This document shows, one piece after another, positions 54,694-62,282 of a stretch of 62,282 nucleotides of DNA (position 1 is the stretch's first letter; the number at the start of each line of letters is the position of its first letter). Below the pieces are notes generated by a model. The model was given only the letters and a program-made list of their open reading frames with translations, did not search any database and was not told the DNA's origin. A program made the translations under genes and the position numbers. The stretch is from Anaerobutyricum hallii DSM 3353 (GTDB lineage Bacteria > Bacillota > Clostridia > Lachnospirales > Lachnospiraceae), in assembly GCF_000173975.1 (NCBI RefSeq), contig NZ_ACEP01000054.1, positions 1-62,282 on the forward strand. The letters run 5' to 3'.

Positions 54694-55677
54694 ATGGCTA
54701 CGGATATTGGAATTGATTTAGGTACTGCGAGTATTTTGGTATATGTAAAGGGTAAGGGGGTCGTGTTAAAAGAGCCTTCAGTAGTTGCTTTTGATGTCGA
54801 TACAAGAAAGATTAAGGCAATCGGTGAGGAAGCGCGTCTGATGATTGGACGTACACCTGGTAATATTGTAGCGGTTCGTCCTTTAAGACAGGGTGTAATC
54901 AGTGATTATTCTGTTACAGAGAAGATGCTGAAGTATTTTGTTCACAAGTCAGTGGGCAAGAGTTTATTTGGAAGAAAGCCAAGAATTTCTGTCTGTGTTC
55001 CAAGTGGAGTAACAGAAGTTGAGAAGAAGGCTGTAGAAGATGCTACTTACGCGGCAGGAGCAAGAGATGTAAAGATTATCGAGGAACCGGTAGCAGCAGC
55101 GATCGGTGCTGGTATTGATATTGCAAAACCATGTGGTAACATGATTGTTGATATCGGTGGCGGTACTTCTGATATTGCGGTTATTTCTCTGGGAGGTACA
55201 GTAGTAAGCACATCTATTAAGGTTGCTGGAGATGACTTTGATGAAGCGATTGTTCGTTATATGAGAAAGAAACATAATCTGTTAATTGGTGACCGTACAG
55301 CAGAAGATATCAAAATTCAGGTGGGAAGTGCATACACTCGTGCAGAAGAGTCTTCTATTGAAGTAAGAGGACGTAACTTAGTAACCGGCCTTCCTAAGAC
55401 AGTTACGGTAACTTCTGAAGAGACAAGAGAGGCTCTTCGTGAAGCGACAGCACAGATTGTAGAGGCAGTTCACAGTGTATTAGAGAGAACTCCGCCAGAA
55501 TTAGCAGCAGATATTTCTGATAGAGGAATTGTACTTACCGGTGGTGGAAGTATGTTACAGGGATTAGAGCAGTTAATTGAGGAAAAGACAGGAATTACAA
55601 CAATGACAGCCGATGACCCAATGACAGCAGTTGCGATTGGTACAGGCCAGTACATTGAGTATCTTGGTACAAAGTAG
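54694..55677 (+). CDS. mreB: Rod shape-determining protein MreB/Mbl
   Basis: 327 residues, actin-like ATPase: DIGIDLGTASILVYVKGKG (phosphate 1), IVDIGGGTSDIAVISLGG (phosphate 2), GIVLTGGGSMLQGLEQL (adenosine). It forms membrane-bound filaments that direct cell-wall elongation. mreC and mreD are absent; recD2 follows after 10 nt, so this is probably an Mbl-type second copy. AAAGGAGA before the ATG. Confidence 0.93.
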   Translation: MATDIGIDLGTASILVYVKGKGVVLKEPSVVAFDVDTRKIKAIGEEARLMIGRTPGNIVAVRPLRQGVISDYSVTEKMLKYFVHKSVGKSLFGRKPRISVCVPSGVTEVEKKAVEDATYAAGARDVKIIEEPVAAAIGAGIDIAKPCGNMIVDIGGGTSDIAVISLGGTVVSTSIKVAGDDFDEAIVRYMRKKHNLLIGDRTAEDIKIQVGSAYTRAEESSIEVRGRNLVTGLPKTVTVTSEETREALREATAQIVEAVHSVLERTPPELAADISDRGIVLTGGGSMLQGLEQLIEEKTGITTMTADDPMTAVAIGTGQYIEYLGTK

Positions 55678-55687
55678 GAGATTTTAA

Positions 55688-57898
55688 ATGGCTCATCTGG
55701 AAGGATATGTTAGTCATATTCGCTTTCATAATGAGGAAAATGGATATACCGTAATGGAAATTGAAACGACCCACGGGGACGAAGTCCTCGTGGGAAATTT
55801 TCATTATATCAACGAAGGCGAGTATATTTGTGCGGAAGGCGAATATGTAGATCATCCGGCCCATGGTCCGCAGTATCGGATGACATCTTATACTGTAAAG
55901 GAGCCGGAAGATAAAGCGGCAATGGAACGCTATCTTGCATCTGGTGCTATTAAGGGAATGGGCCCGGCATTGGCGGCAAGAGTAATCAAAAAGTTTAAAG
56001 GTAATACCTTTGACATTATAGAGAGTGAGCCGGAACGTCTGGCAGAAGTGAAGGGGATTTCTCTGAAAAAAGCGATGGATATTGCGGTACAGTTTCAGGA
56101 AAAACAGGAGATGCGCCATGCGATGATGTTCCTGTCAGAGTATGGGATTACCAGCCGCTTTGCTGTCCGTATTTTTGAAGAATACGGGAATAAAATGTAT
56201 GATATTTTGAAGACGAATCCATATAAGCTGGCAGAAGATATTACAGGAATCGGATTTCGTGCGGCGGATGCAATCGCGGCAAAGGCAGGAATTGCCCCTG
56301 ATTCTGATTTTCGTGTCTGTGCGGCAATTTTGTATTCTTTGCAACAGGCGGCACTTTCCGGTCATGTTTATCTGCCAAAGGATGTATTATGCCGGAGCGC
56401 GGGACAGCTTCTTTCAATGGCTCCAGAGTTTATAGAGGATCATTTGATGGAATTGGTTCTTGATAAAAAGCTGATGATTCGTACAATAGGGGAGGAAGAA
56501 CATGTGTATTTAAGTTCCTATTATTTTATGGAATTGAATACATCCCGTATGCTTCTGAATCTTGACTTACATTTCCCGATGGAAAAAGGGAAATATGGAC
56601 GACGAATCAGCGAATTAGAGGAATCAATGGATTTTCAGCTTGATTTGTTACAAAAACAGGCTGTGGAAGAGGCCCTTACCAAAGGTGTAGTAGTTGTTAC
56701 CGGCGGTCCTGGTACAGGAAAGACAACAACCATTAATCTTATGATACGCTGCTTTGAGATGGAGAAGATGGATATTGTTCTGGCGGCCCCTACAGGAAGG
56801 GCAGCAAAGCGGATGACGGAAGCGACCGGCTATGAAGCGAAAACGATCCATCGTCTTTTAGAAGTATCTGGTGGTATTGAAGATGGGGACAGTTCTCATT
56901 TTGAAAAGAATGAGGATAATCCGATAGAAGCCGATGCGGTCATTCTTGATGAGATGTCTATGGTAGATATTCATCTGATGTATTCACTTTTGAAGGCTAT
57001 TGTTCCAGGAACAAGACTCATTCTTGTAGGTGATTCCAATCAGCTTCCTAGTGTTGGTCCGGGAAATGTGTTAAAAGATATCATTGATTCTAAGGCATTC
57101 AGTGTAGTTCGTCTTTCTAAAATATATCGTCAGGCAGAGAGCAGCCATATCGTTCTTAATGCACATAAAATTAATGCAGGCGAGCTTATAACACTGGACA
57201 ACAAAAATAAAGACTTCTTTTTCTTTGAGAAGAAAGATGTCCGCTCGGTAATGGGGGCATTGGTATACCTTGTGAAAACAAGACTTCCAGAGTATATTGG
57301 GGCATCTCCATTTGAAATACAGGTACTTACTCCGATGCGAAAGGGAGAACTTGGAGTAGAACATTTAAATGAAGTTCTTCAATACTATTTAAATCCTGCT
57401 TCTGAATCTAAAAAAGAAAAAGAAGGTCGTACCGGTGTTTTCCGTGAAGGCGATAAAGTAATGCAGGTAAAGAACAATTACAAGCTTGAATGGAAAATCA
57501 CAAACGCAAAGGGCTTCTCCATCGAAGAGGGACTGGGTGTTTTCAATGGAGATATGGGTATCATTAAGCAGATTAATACATATTCTGAACGCATTACGGT
57601 TGTTTTTGATGAGAATAGAGAGGCAGAATACCCATTCTCAAGTTTAGATGAATTAGAACTTGCCTATGCGATTACAATTCATAAATCGCAGGGAAGCGAG
57701 TATCCCGCTGTGGTTCTTCCACTTCTTAGCGGTCCGCCGATTCTGTGTAACAGGAATCTGCTCTATACTGCAATTACAAGAGCGCAGAAATGTGTTGCGA
57801 TTGCAGGCAGGCAGTCTATGGTAGAGCAGATGATTCATAATGAGACGGAGCAGAAGCGGTATTCAGGTTTGAATGATTGTCTTAAAGAGGGCCTGTAA
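55688..57898 (+). CDS. recD2: ATP-dependent DNA helicase RecD2
   Basis: 736 residues. N-terminal OB-like part (LEGYVSHIRFHNEENGYTVM) and helix-hairpin-helix region (GAIKGMGPALAARVIKKF), typical of RecD2, then SF1B helicase motifs: VVTGGPGTGKTTT (I), LDEMSMVD (II), LVGDSNQLPSVGPG (III), and AYAITIHKSQGSEYP plus LLYTAITRAQK (V, VI). A 5'-3' helicase acting in DNA repair without RecBC. Overlaps translationally with mreB (10 nt gap). Confidence 0.95.
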   Translation: MAHLEGYVSHIRFHNEENGYTVMEIETTHGDEVLVGNFHYINEGEYICAEGEYVDHPAHGPQYRMTSYTVKEPEDKAAMERYLASGAIKGMGPALAARVIKKFKGNTFDIIESEPERLAEVKGISLKKAMDIAVQFQEKQEMRHAMMFLSEYGITSRFAVRIFEEYGNKMYDILKTNPYKLAEDITGIGFRAADAIAAKAGIAPDSDFRVCAAILYSLQQAALSGHVYLPKDVLCRSAGQLLSMAPEFIEDHLMELVLDKKLMIRTIGEEEHVYLSSYYFMELNTSRMLLNLDLHFPMEKGKYGRRISELEESMDFQLDLLQKQAVEEALTKGVVVVTGGPGTGKTTTINLMIRCFEMEKMDIVLAAPTGRAAKRMTEATGYEAKTIHRLLEVSGGIEDGDSSHFEKNEDNPIEADAVILDEMSMVDIHLMYSLLKAIVPGTRLILVGDSNQLPSVGPGNVLKDIIDSKAFSVVRLSKIYRQAESSHIVLNAHKINAGELITLDNKNKDFFFFEKKDVRSVMGALVYLVKTRLPEYIGASPFEIQVLTPMRKGELGVEHLNEVLQYYLNPASESKKEKEGRTGVFREGDKVMQVKNNYKLEWKITNAKGFSIEEGLGVFNGDMGIIKQINTYSERITVVFDENREAEYPFSSLDELELAYAITIHKSQGSEYPAVVLPLLSGPPILCNRNLLYTAITRAQKCVAIAGRQSMVEQMIHNETEQKRYSGLNDCLKEGL

Positions 57899-57944
57899 CT
57901 TAAAGAAATATCATAATTGTGCTGGCTCTGGGCATTCTAATGAG

Positions 57945-58763
57945 TTAATCTCTGGCAATTCCAATGCAGATAGATAAAATATAAACTTCAGAAATACCGG
58001 CTTCTAAAAGGATGCGGGTGCAGGCTTCCATTGTTGCTCCGCTGGTATAAATATCATCAACAAGTAATACAGAAAAGGGAGTACTTTGAGAGAGAAGTTT
58101 ATCATAATGTGAATTAAAGCAGAATGCTTTCTTTAGATTATTGAGACGAGCCTGTGGATTGAACTGTTTTTGTGGAAGTGTATTTACAGAGCGAATCAGC
58201 ATGTCAGGATAATGAGGGAGGTTAAGAGTCAGAGCCAGCCTGCTGCTGAGCAGAGCGGCCTGATTATAACCTCTCTTTTTATATTTATTTTTGTGAATAG
58301 GAACAGGGATAACCGCATCAGCACCTAAATCTCTTAGTTGTGAAAGTCGGTACCTGCAAAGTTCCTGACAGAAAAAGTCTGCAAGTCCCCGCCTGTTCTG
58401 ATACTTAAAAGCACTCATGATAGGACGAGTCTTCTTATTATAAAGAAAAAGAGAAAGTCCTCTTTGAAAACTCTTTGGGAAGGCACGGCAGTCATAGCAG
58501 TATTCTTGTGTGTGGGAGGATACAGGCTTTCCGCAGCGCATACATACAGGGGAGTGTATCAGAGGGAGTTCTCTGTGGCATTCCTCATGGATAAAACTTC
58601 CGTAAGGAAGAAGTTTGTCGCAAAGCGGGCAGTGCCTCGGAAAAAGAAAGGGAAGAAGCTGCCTGATTATCCATAAAATAGCCTGTTCCTGTGTATTATG
58701 AAGTGTAGTGAGAAACTTTTTTATCTTTGGTGAGAAATCAAAACGAAAAAATAGTTTCTTCAT
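57945..58763 (-). CDS. comF: ComF family phosphoribosyltransferase-like protein
   Basis: 272 residues from MKKLFFRFD (AAAGGATCACTC upstream). N-terminal double zinc finger (HCPLCDKLLPYG, VCMRCGKP, YCYDCRAF), then a type I PRTase domain with VIPVPIHKNKYKKRGYNQA and PRPP loop VLLVDDIYTSGAT. ComF takes part in natural transformation or single-strand DNA uptake in Firmicutes. A stretch of about 20 extra residues lies before the first zinc finger. Confidence 0.9.
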   Translation of the reverse strand: MKKLFFRFDFSPKIKKFLTTLHNTQEQAILWIIRQLLPFLFPRHCPLCDKLLPYGSFIHEECHRELPLIHSPVCMRCGKPVSSHTQEYCYDCRAFPKSFQRGLSLFLYNKKTRPIMSAFKYQNRRGLADFFCQELCRYRLSQLRDLGADAVIPVPIHKNKYKKRGYNQAALLSSRLALTLNLPHYPDMLIRSVNTLPQKQFNPQARLNNLKKAFCFNSHYDKLLSQSTPFSVLLVDDIYTSGATMEACTRILLEAGISEVYILSICIGIARD

Positions 58764-58869
58764 GAGTGATCCTTTCATTTTAGATAAATATAAGAAAAGT
58801 GCTGCTATCTTTCAATAATGAGAGGGAAAATTTTAAGTTTAATAAATAATCAATGATTTTAAAGAATTG

Positions 58870-59307
58870 TTAAGCTCTGCCGGTACTTCCAAAACCGCCG
58901 CGGTCTGTACCGTTTAAAGTATTACATTCTTCAAATGAGATAACTGGCTGGTGTTCCATAATACGGAACTGGCATATACGGTCATTCACATGAATCTCTG
59001 TATCACGAATAGCTAAAACAGGCATAAACCACTGGTCATTATCTCCACAATAAGACTCATCAATAACACCCATATGATTTGTCTGTATAACTCCAAAATT
59101 CTTAAAAGTAGAGCTTCTTGGCACAACATGAGCTTCATAGCCCTGTGGAAGTTCCATAGCAATCCCTAAAGGAATAAGAGCAAATTCGCCTTTCTTTAAA
59201 GAAACATCTTCAGCAGCGCGAAGGTCAATCCAATCGGACTTGCCATCAATATAGGTGAGTTTCTCAATCTTGTCTGTAAAATATTTAATACGAATTGTCT
59301 GTTTCAT
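58870..59307 (-). CDS. dut: Deoxyuridine 5'-triphosphate nucleotidohydrolase
   Basis: 145 residues of trimeric dUTPase: motif 1 [12 protein letters not shown] (usual AGYDL is altered to SDWIDL), motif 2 [13 protein letters not shown], motif 3 [14 protein letters not shown], motif 4 NDRICQFRI and C-terminal motif 5 RGGFGSTGR. It turns dUTP into dUMP and keeps uracil out of DNA. The upstream region has two LexA-like repeats, so SOS control is possible. Confidence 0.93.
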   Translation of the reverse strand: MKQTIRIKYFTDKIEKLTYIDGKSDWIDLRAAEDVSLKKGEFALIPLGIAMELPQGYEAHVVPRSSTFKNFGVIQTNHMGVIDESYCGDNDQWFMPVLAIRDTEIHVNDRICQFRIMEHQPVISFEECNTLNGTDRGGFGSTGRA

Positions 59308-59377
59308 AAATGAATCCTTCTTTCTTTATAATGATTACTACTAAGATAGTAGTTATAATATCTGTAAGTTTTGGGGC

Positions 59378-59478
59378 TTAACAACATCATGCACGAACGC
59401 TTGTTTTTTTGATTTCTTTTTTAAAGATTTTTAATACATCGGCCGTTTAACAACATCATACACGAACATTCGTTTCTT
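59378..59478. promoter_or_regulatory. Two direct repeats each with a LexA/DinR-like box
   Basis: TTAACAACATCATGCACGAA (59378 on) and TTAACAACATCATACACGAA (59447 on), each running into a box: CGAACGCTTGTTTT (59394-59407) and CGAACATTCGTTTC (59463-59476). The second matches the Bacillus DinR/LexA consensus CGAACRNRYGTTYC in all but one position. dut lies to the left (start 59307); rpmG far to the right. Confidence 0.55.
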
Positions 59479-59592
59479 GTCAATAACAAAATTTCCATAA
59501 ATTGGTTGAAAAATAAGCGGGAAATTGTCTGAAAATAGAATAAAAAAGAATCTGTTAATAGATTTGTTTATATCTTAAAGGTTGTCAAGATT

Positions 59593-59721
59593 TTGTCCAC
59601 ATTTTGAGCGGGAAAAGTAAAATGGCAAAAATAGCATGAATATTTGCTTTTCTGGTATGAAGATGAGTTTTATCCACTTTATCCACAACAAGGTGTGGAT
59701 TTTGTGGATAACTTATGCACA
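59593..59721. promoter_or_regulatory. Cluster of six DnaA-box-like 9-mers
   Basis: Two adjacent forward boxes TTATCCACT (59670-59678) and TTATCCACA (59679-59687), a 6-bp spacer, and two adjacent inverted boxes TGTGGATTT (59694-59702) and TGTGGATAA (59703-59711). Outliers TTGTCCACA (59593-59601) and TTATGCACA (59713-59721). Two are perfect consensus. A 65-codon frame across it (59636-59833) is not believed to be a gene. Confidence 0.75.
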
Positions 59722-59810
59722 TTGCAGAAAATATAAAAAAGTTATAAATGTTCTGAGCATATTGAGCAGATATGGAAAAGACTTTTTCGGGATTTTATGC
59801 AGAAAAAGGA

Positions 59811-59839
59811 TTGACGAAGTTAAATCGGTATGATATATT
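59811..59839 (+). promoter_or_regulatory. Promoter of rpmG-secE-nusG-rplKA
   Basis: TTGACG (59811-59816), 17-bp spacer, TATATT (59834-59839), about 90 nt before rpmG. Confidence 0.75.
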
Positions 59840-59927
59840 AATGTGGCGATGGAATAGGTCTTTTTTTATGCCTAAAATCGGTTTATGAGAATAAACCCTA
59901 CGTTTAACAAAATTGGAGGTGGAAGTT

Positions 59928-60077
59928 GTGCGCGTGAGAATCACATTGGCATGTACAGAATGTAAACAGCGTAACTACAATACTACAAAGGAAAAGAAAA
60001 ATCATCCTGAAAGATTAGAAACCAGAAAGTATTGCAGATTCTGTAGAAAGCATACTGTTCATAAAGAAACAAAATAG
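59928..60077 (+). CDS. rpmG: 50S ribosomal protein L33
   Basis: 49 residues, GTG start after TGGAGGTGGAAGTT. Translation begins [20 protein letters not shown] and holds two CxxC pairs (ACTEC, CRFC) of the zinc-binding L33 type; it ends HTVHKETK. It is the first gene of the secE-nusG operon, its usual place in Firmicutes, 27 nt before secE. Confidence 0.95.
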   Translation: MRVRITLACTECKQRNYNTTKEKKNHPERLETRKYCRFCRKHTVHKETK

Positions 60078-60104
60078 TCGGACCGGTTTTTAAGGAGTGA
60101 TAAG

Positions 60105-60302
60105 ATGAGCGACGAAGCAAAGAAAACAGAAAAAACAAGCTGGTTTCAGGGCCTTAAAGCCGAATTTAAAAATATCAGCTGGCCTGACAGAAAAACGCTT
60201 ATCAGAGAGACAATTACAGTAACGGTTGTATCCGTTGTCCTGGGTGTCATTATTGCTACCCTGGATATGGTTCTCCAGTATGGAATTAATTTTCTGGTCT
60301 AG
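60105..60302 (+). CDS. secE: Preprotein translocase subunit SecE
   Basis: 65 residues, one membrane helix (TVTVVSVVLGVIIATLDMVL) after the amphipathic segment FQGLKAEFKNISWPDRKTL, the SecE hallmark with WP. It stabilises SecY in the membrane channel. AAGGAGTG before the ATG. Confidence 0.95.
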   Translation: MSDEAKKTEKTSWFQGLKAEFKNISWPDRKTLIRETITVTVVSVVLGVIIATLDMVLQYGINFLV

Positions 60303-60323
60303 TATAAAGGTAAAGGTGAATAT

Positions 60324-60848
60324 ATGTCAGAATTAAACTGGTATGTGGTCCATACTTACTCAGGCTACGAGAACAAGGTGAAGGCTAATATTGAAAAAAC
60401 AATTGAAAACAGAAAGCTTCAGGATCAGATATTTGAAGTAAGAGTCCCTCTTCAGGACGTAGTCGAGATGAAGGGTGGAGTCAAAAAGAACGTATCTAAG
60501 AAAATGTTCCCTGGCTATGTGTTAGTTAACATGGTCATGAACGACGATACATGGTATGTTGTTCGTAACACCAGAGGTGTAACAGGCTTTGTTGGTCCAG
60601 GGTCAGACCCAGTACCACTTTCCGAGGCAGAGATGAGAAATCTTGGTATTGTTGCCCAGAGCGACAATGAAGTAGAGATTGACATCGAGATTGGTGACTT
60701 AGTAGAAGTAACATCCGGTGCCTGGGAAGGAAGAGTAAGCACTGTAACGGCAATTAACATGAATAAACAGACTGTTACCATCGAAGTAGATATGTTTGGT
60801 CGTGAAACATCTGTAGAAATTGGATTTTTAGATGTTAAGAAGTTATAA
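60324..60848 (+). CDS. nusG: Transcription termination/antitermination protein NusG
   Basis: 174 residues. NGN domain: WYVVHTYSGYENKVK and VPLQDVVEMKGGVKKNVSKKMFPGYVLVNM; C-terminal KOW domain: GDLVEVTSGAWEGRVSTV. It binds RNA polymerase and couples it to ribosomes or Rho. Typical length and operon place. Confidence 0.97.
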   Translation: MSELNWYVVHTYSGYENKVKANIEKTIENRKLQDQIFEVRVPLQDVVEMKGGVKKNVSKKMFPGYVLVNMVMNDDTWYVVRNTRGVTGFVGPGSDPVPLSEAEMRNLGIVAQSDNEVEIDIEIGDLVEVTSGAWEGRVSTVTAINMNKQTVTIEVDMFGRETSVEIGFLDVKKL

Positions 60849-60871
60849 GATACTCCGTAAGGAGCAGAAAA

Positions 60872-60899
60872 GTGGGAGGGACATTCCCGCAATTACCAC
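60872..60899 (+). promoter_or_regulatory. Leader hairpin before rplK
   Basis: GTGGGAGGG...TCCCGCAATTACCAC: outer GTGG/CCAC and inner GGGA/TCCC pairing, followed by AGGAGGTTA. Same design as 61367-61394. Confidence 0.65.
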
Positions 60900-60917
60900 A
60901 ATAGGAGGTTAGCTATC

Positions 60918-61343
60918 ATGGCAAAGAAAGTCACAGGTTATATTAAATTACAGATTCCAGCAGGAAAGGCAACTCCAGCACCACCTGTAGGTCCTGCTTT
61001 AGGTCAGCATGGTGTGAATATTGTCCAGTTTACAAAGGAATTCAACGCTAGAACAGCAGATAAAGGCGATTTGATCATTCCTGTAGTTATTACAGTATAC
61101 CAGGACAGAACATTCAGTTTTATTACTAAAACACCACCAGCAGCAGTATTATTAAAGAAATACTGTAACATCAAATCCGGATCAGGTGTTCCTAACAAAA
61201 CAAAAGTTGCTTCAATTTCTAAAGATAAAGTAAAAGAAATTGCAGAGATGAAGATGCCTGATTTAAACGCAGCGAGCATCGAAGCAGCAATGAGCATGAT
61301 CGCTGGTACTGCCAGAAGCATGGGCATTACTGTAGAAGATTAA
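60918..61343 (+). CDS. rplK: 50S ribosomal protein L11
   Basis: 141 residues with [12 protein letters not shown]-like opening ([21 protein letters not shown]), [15 protein letters not shown] and the RNA-binding C-terminal domain ending [14 protein letters not shown]. Forms the GTPase-associated centre of the ribosome. AGGAGG 8 nt before ATG. Confidence 0.98.
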   Translation: MAKKVTGYIKLQIPAGKATPAPPVGPALGQHGVNIVQFTKEFNARTADKGDLIIPVVITVYQDRTFSFITKTPPAAVLLKKYCNIKSGSGVPNKTKVASISKDKVKEIAEMKMPDLNAASIEAAMSMIAGTARSMGITVED

Positions 61344-61366
61344 TCGGATTGATTAGATACAACGAA

Positions 61367-61394
61367 GTGGGAGGGTCGCTCCCGATAATACCAC
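61367..61394 (+). promoter_or_regulatory. Leader hairpin before rplA
   Basis: GTGGGAGGGTCGCTCCCGATAATACCAC written in parts: GTGG/CCAC outer and GGGA/TCCC inner pairing, then AGGAGGTTA. A second copy of the hairpin before rplK, with a different loop. Confidence 0.65.
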
Positions 61395-61409
61395 AGGAGG
61401 TTATTTAGA

Positions 61410-62099
61410 ATGAAAAGAGGAAAAAGATATCAGGAAGCTGCAAAGCTCAGAGATAAAACTAACTTATACGACGCACCGGAAGCAGTAGCCATCGTAAAAA
61501 AAGCTGCCAGTGCAAAATTTGATGAAACTATCGAAGCTCATTTCAAAATGGGTCTTGACGGACGTCATGCTGATCAGCAGATTCGTGGAGCAGTAGTTTT
61601 ACCTAATGGTACAGGTAAAAAAGTACGTGTTCTCGTATTCGCTAAGGGTGACAAAGCTGAAGAAGCTGTAGCAGCAGGAGCAGAATTCGTAGGAGCTGAG
61701 GAACTTATTCCAAAGATTCAGAACGAAGGATGGTTCGATTTCGATAAAGTTGTTGCAACACCTAACATGATGAGCGTTGTTGGTCGTCTTGGTCGTGTAC
61801 TTGGACCAAAAGGTTTAATGCCTAACCCTAAGGCTGGAACAGTAACAATGGACGTTGCTAAAGCTGTTCAGGACTTAAAAGCTGGTAAGATCGAGTACAG
61901 ACTTGATAAAACAAACATCATTCACGTGCCAATCGGAAAAGCTTCTTTCACAGAGGAGCAGTTAAACGAAAACTTCCAGACATTAATAGATGCCATCATT
62001 AAGGCAAAACCAGCTGCAGCTAAGGGACAGTACATTAGAAGTGCTACACTTACTTCTACAATGGGTCCTGGCGTTAAGCTGAATCCAGCTCGTTTCTAA
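61410..62099 (+). CDS. rplA: 50S ribosomal protein L1
   Basis: 229 residues, two-domain L1: [15 protein letters not shown] opening, [41 protein letters not shown] and [13 protein letters not shown]. It builds the L1 stalk and often represses its own operon by mRNA binding. The 70-bp palindrome downstream ends the operon in this window. Confidence 0.98.
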   Translation: MKRGKRYQEAAKLRDKTNLYDAPEAVAIVKKAASAKFDETIEAHFKMGLDGRHADQQIRGAVVLPNGTGKKVRVLVFAKGDKAEEAVAAGAEFVGAEELIPKIQNEGWFDFDKVVATPNMMSVVGRLGRVLGPKGLMPNPKAGTVTMDVAKAVQDLKAGKIEYRLDKTNIIHVPIGKASFTEEQLNENFQTLIDAIIKAKPAAAKGQYIRSATLTSTMGPGVKLNPARF

Positions 62100-62130
62100 T
62101 TTACTAAATAGTAATTGGGCTAAACAAACG

Positions 62131-62200
62131 AAACAAAAAGCACCATAGTATTCTATCTGTGATTTTAATCACAGATAGAATACTATGGTGCTTTTTGTTT
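62131..62200 (+). terminator. Perfect 70-bp palindrome after rplA
   Basis: Arms of 34 bp (62131-62164, AAACAAAAAGCACCATAG on; 62167-62200) with a 2-nt centre, ending in CTTTTTGTTT. Its inner part CTGTGATTTTAATCACAG resembles the TGTGACTTTAGTC core start of the variable-stem family. Acts as terminator; the remaining bases to 62282 show no gene. Confidence 0.8.
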
Positions 62201-62282
62201 TCTATTTTCCCATCCCCTCTATTCCCAGTCATTCTCGAGTAAGTAGAAGACTCGGCATCTCGTTCCTAAATCCTTCCACTTT

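Noticed and set aside
59593-59721. Chromosomal origin oriC
   Set aside because: No dnaA, dnaN or rpmH in the window; kept only as a DnaA-box cluster of unknown role.
59636-59833. 65-codon plus-strand frame
   Set aside because: It covers the DnaA boxes and the rpmG promoter and has no RBS.

Overview
The window is a gene-dense chromosomal segment of a low-GC, anaerobic, gut-type Firmicute, most probably a member of the Lachnospiraceae. A relative of Anaerobutyricum/Eubacterium hallii is a guess from gene content only. Supporting signs are AGGAGG ribosome binding sites, sigma-A promoters, a T-box leader, a type-2 GalT, a reverse rubrerythrin, a superoxide reductase and a minimal SufC/SufB-like pair. 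No rRNA, CRISPR array, prophage or transposase gene was seen. Two tRNA genes (Ser-CGA, Thr-CGT) are present. The right end is the housekeeping rpmG-secE-nusG-rplK-rplA operon.

Layout. 1-9.8 kb: marR-MATE operon, superoxide reductase, a rhodanese-TtcA fusion, a Lon-like AAA+ ATPase without protease domain, a TAXI binding lipoprotein next to a GltS symporter, and a divergent CDF transporter. 9.9-21 kb: MATE, a T-box-controlled BASS symporter, galR/galK/galT, a lone PduB-type shell protein and a small alarmone synthetase. 21-31.7 kb: a phosphate regulon (pstSCAB-phoU, Na/Pi cotransporter, phoP-phoR, two promoters with identically spaced PhoP boxes), then pdxST. 31.7-41 kb: cobalamin and FMN riboswitches that stand before unexpected genes, an M14 hydrolase-MATE pair, a ThrE exporter pair, an OYE reductase and a sugar kinase. 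41-52 kb: a translational GTPase fused to a Rae1-like nuclease, SufC/SufB-like pair, CsoR, TetR, MIP channel, Rrf2, small membrane proteins and a lone EutP/PduV GTPase. 52-62 kb: reverse rubrerythrin and a PerR/Fur regulator, acpP, mreB, recD2, comF, dut, a cluster of DnaA boxes, and the ribosomal/transcription operon.

The strongest unexplained signal is a family of about 180-bp palindromic elements (nine copies plus isolated ends, 1.9-41 kb). Each has a conserved inner core that can fold as a branched structure. The 25-33 bp outer arms differ completely from copy to copy but remain (almost) perfectly complementary within a copy. Seven of nine start at, or even supply, the stop codon of a gene and point in the direction of that gene; convergent gene pairs carry two elements tail to tail. 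This looks like a mobile or amplified 3'-UTR RNA structure, not an ordinary terminator. Other repeat families are a CTAGAGC hairpin that has landed inside the FMN riboswitch with a 9-bp target duplication, an 85-nt branched repeat found after both riboswitches, and a 5'-UTR hairpin with a conserved ATTCAATTG loop and compensating stem changes.

Start codons were moved inward from the longest reading frame wherever a Shine-Dalgarno sequence and family alignment supported it. All functional calls rest on motifs recognised by eye; no database search was run.
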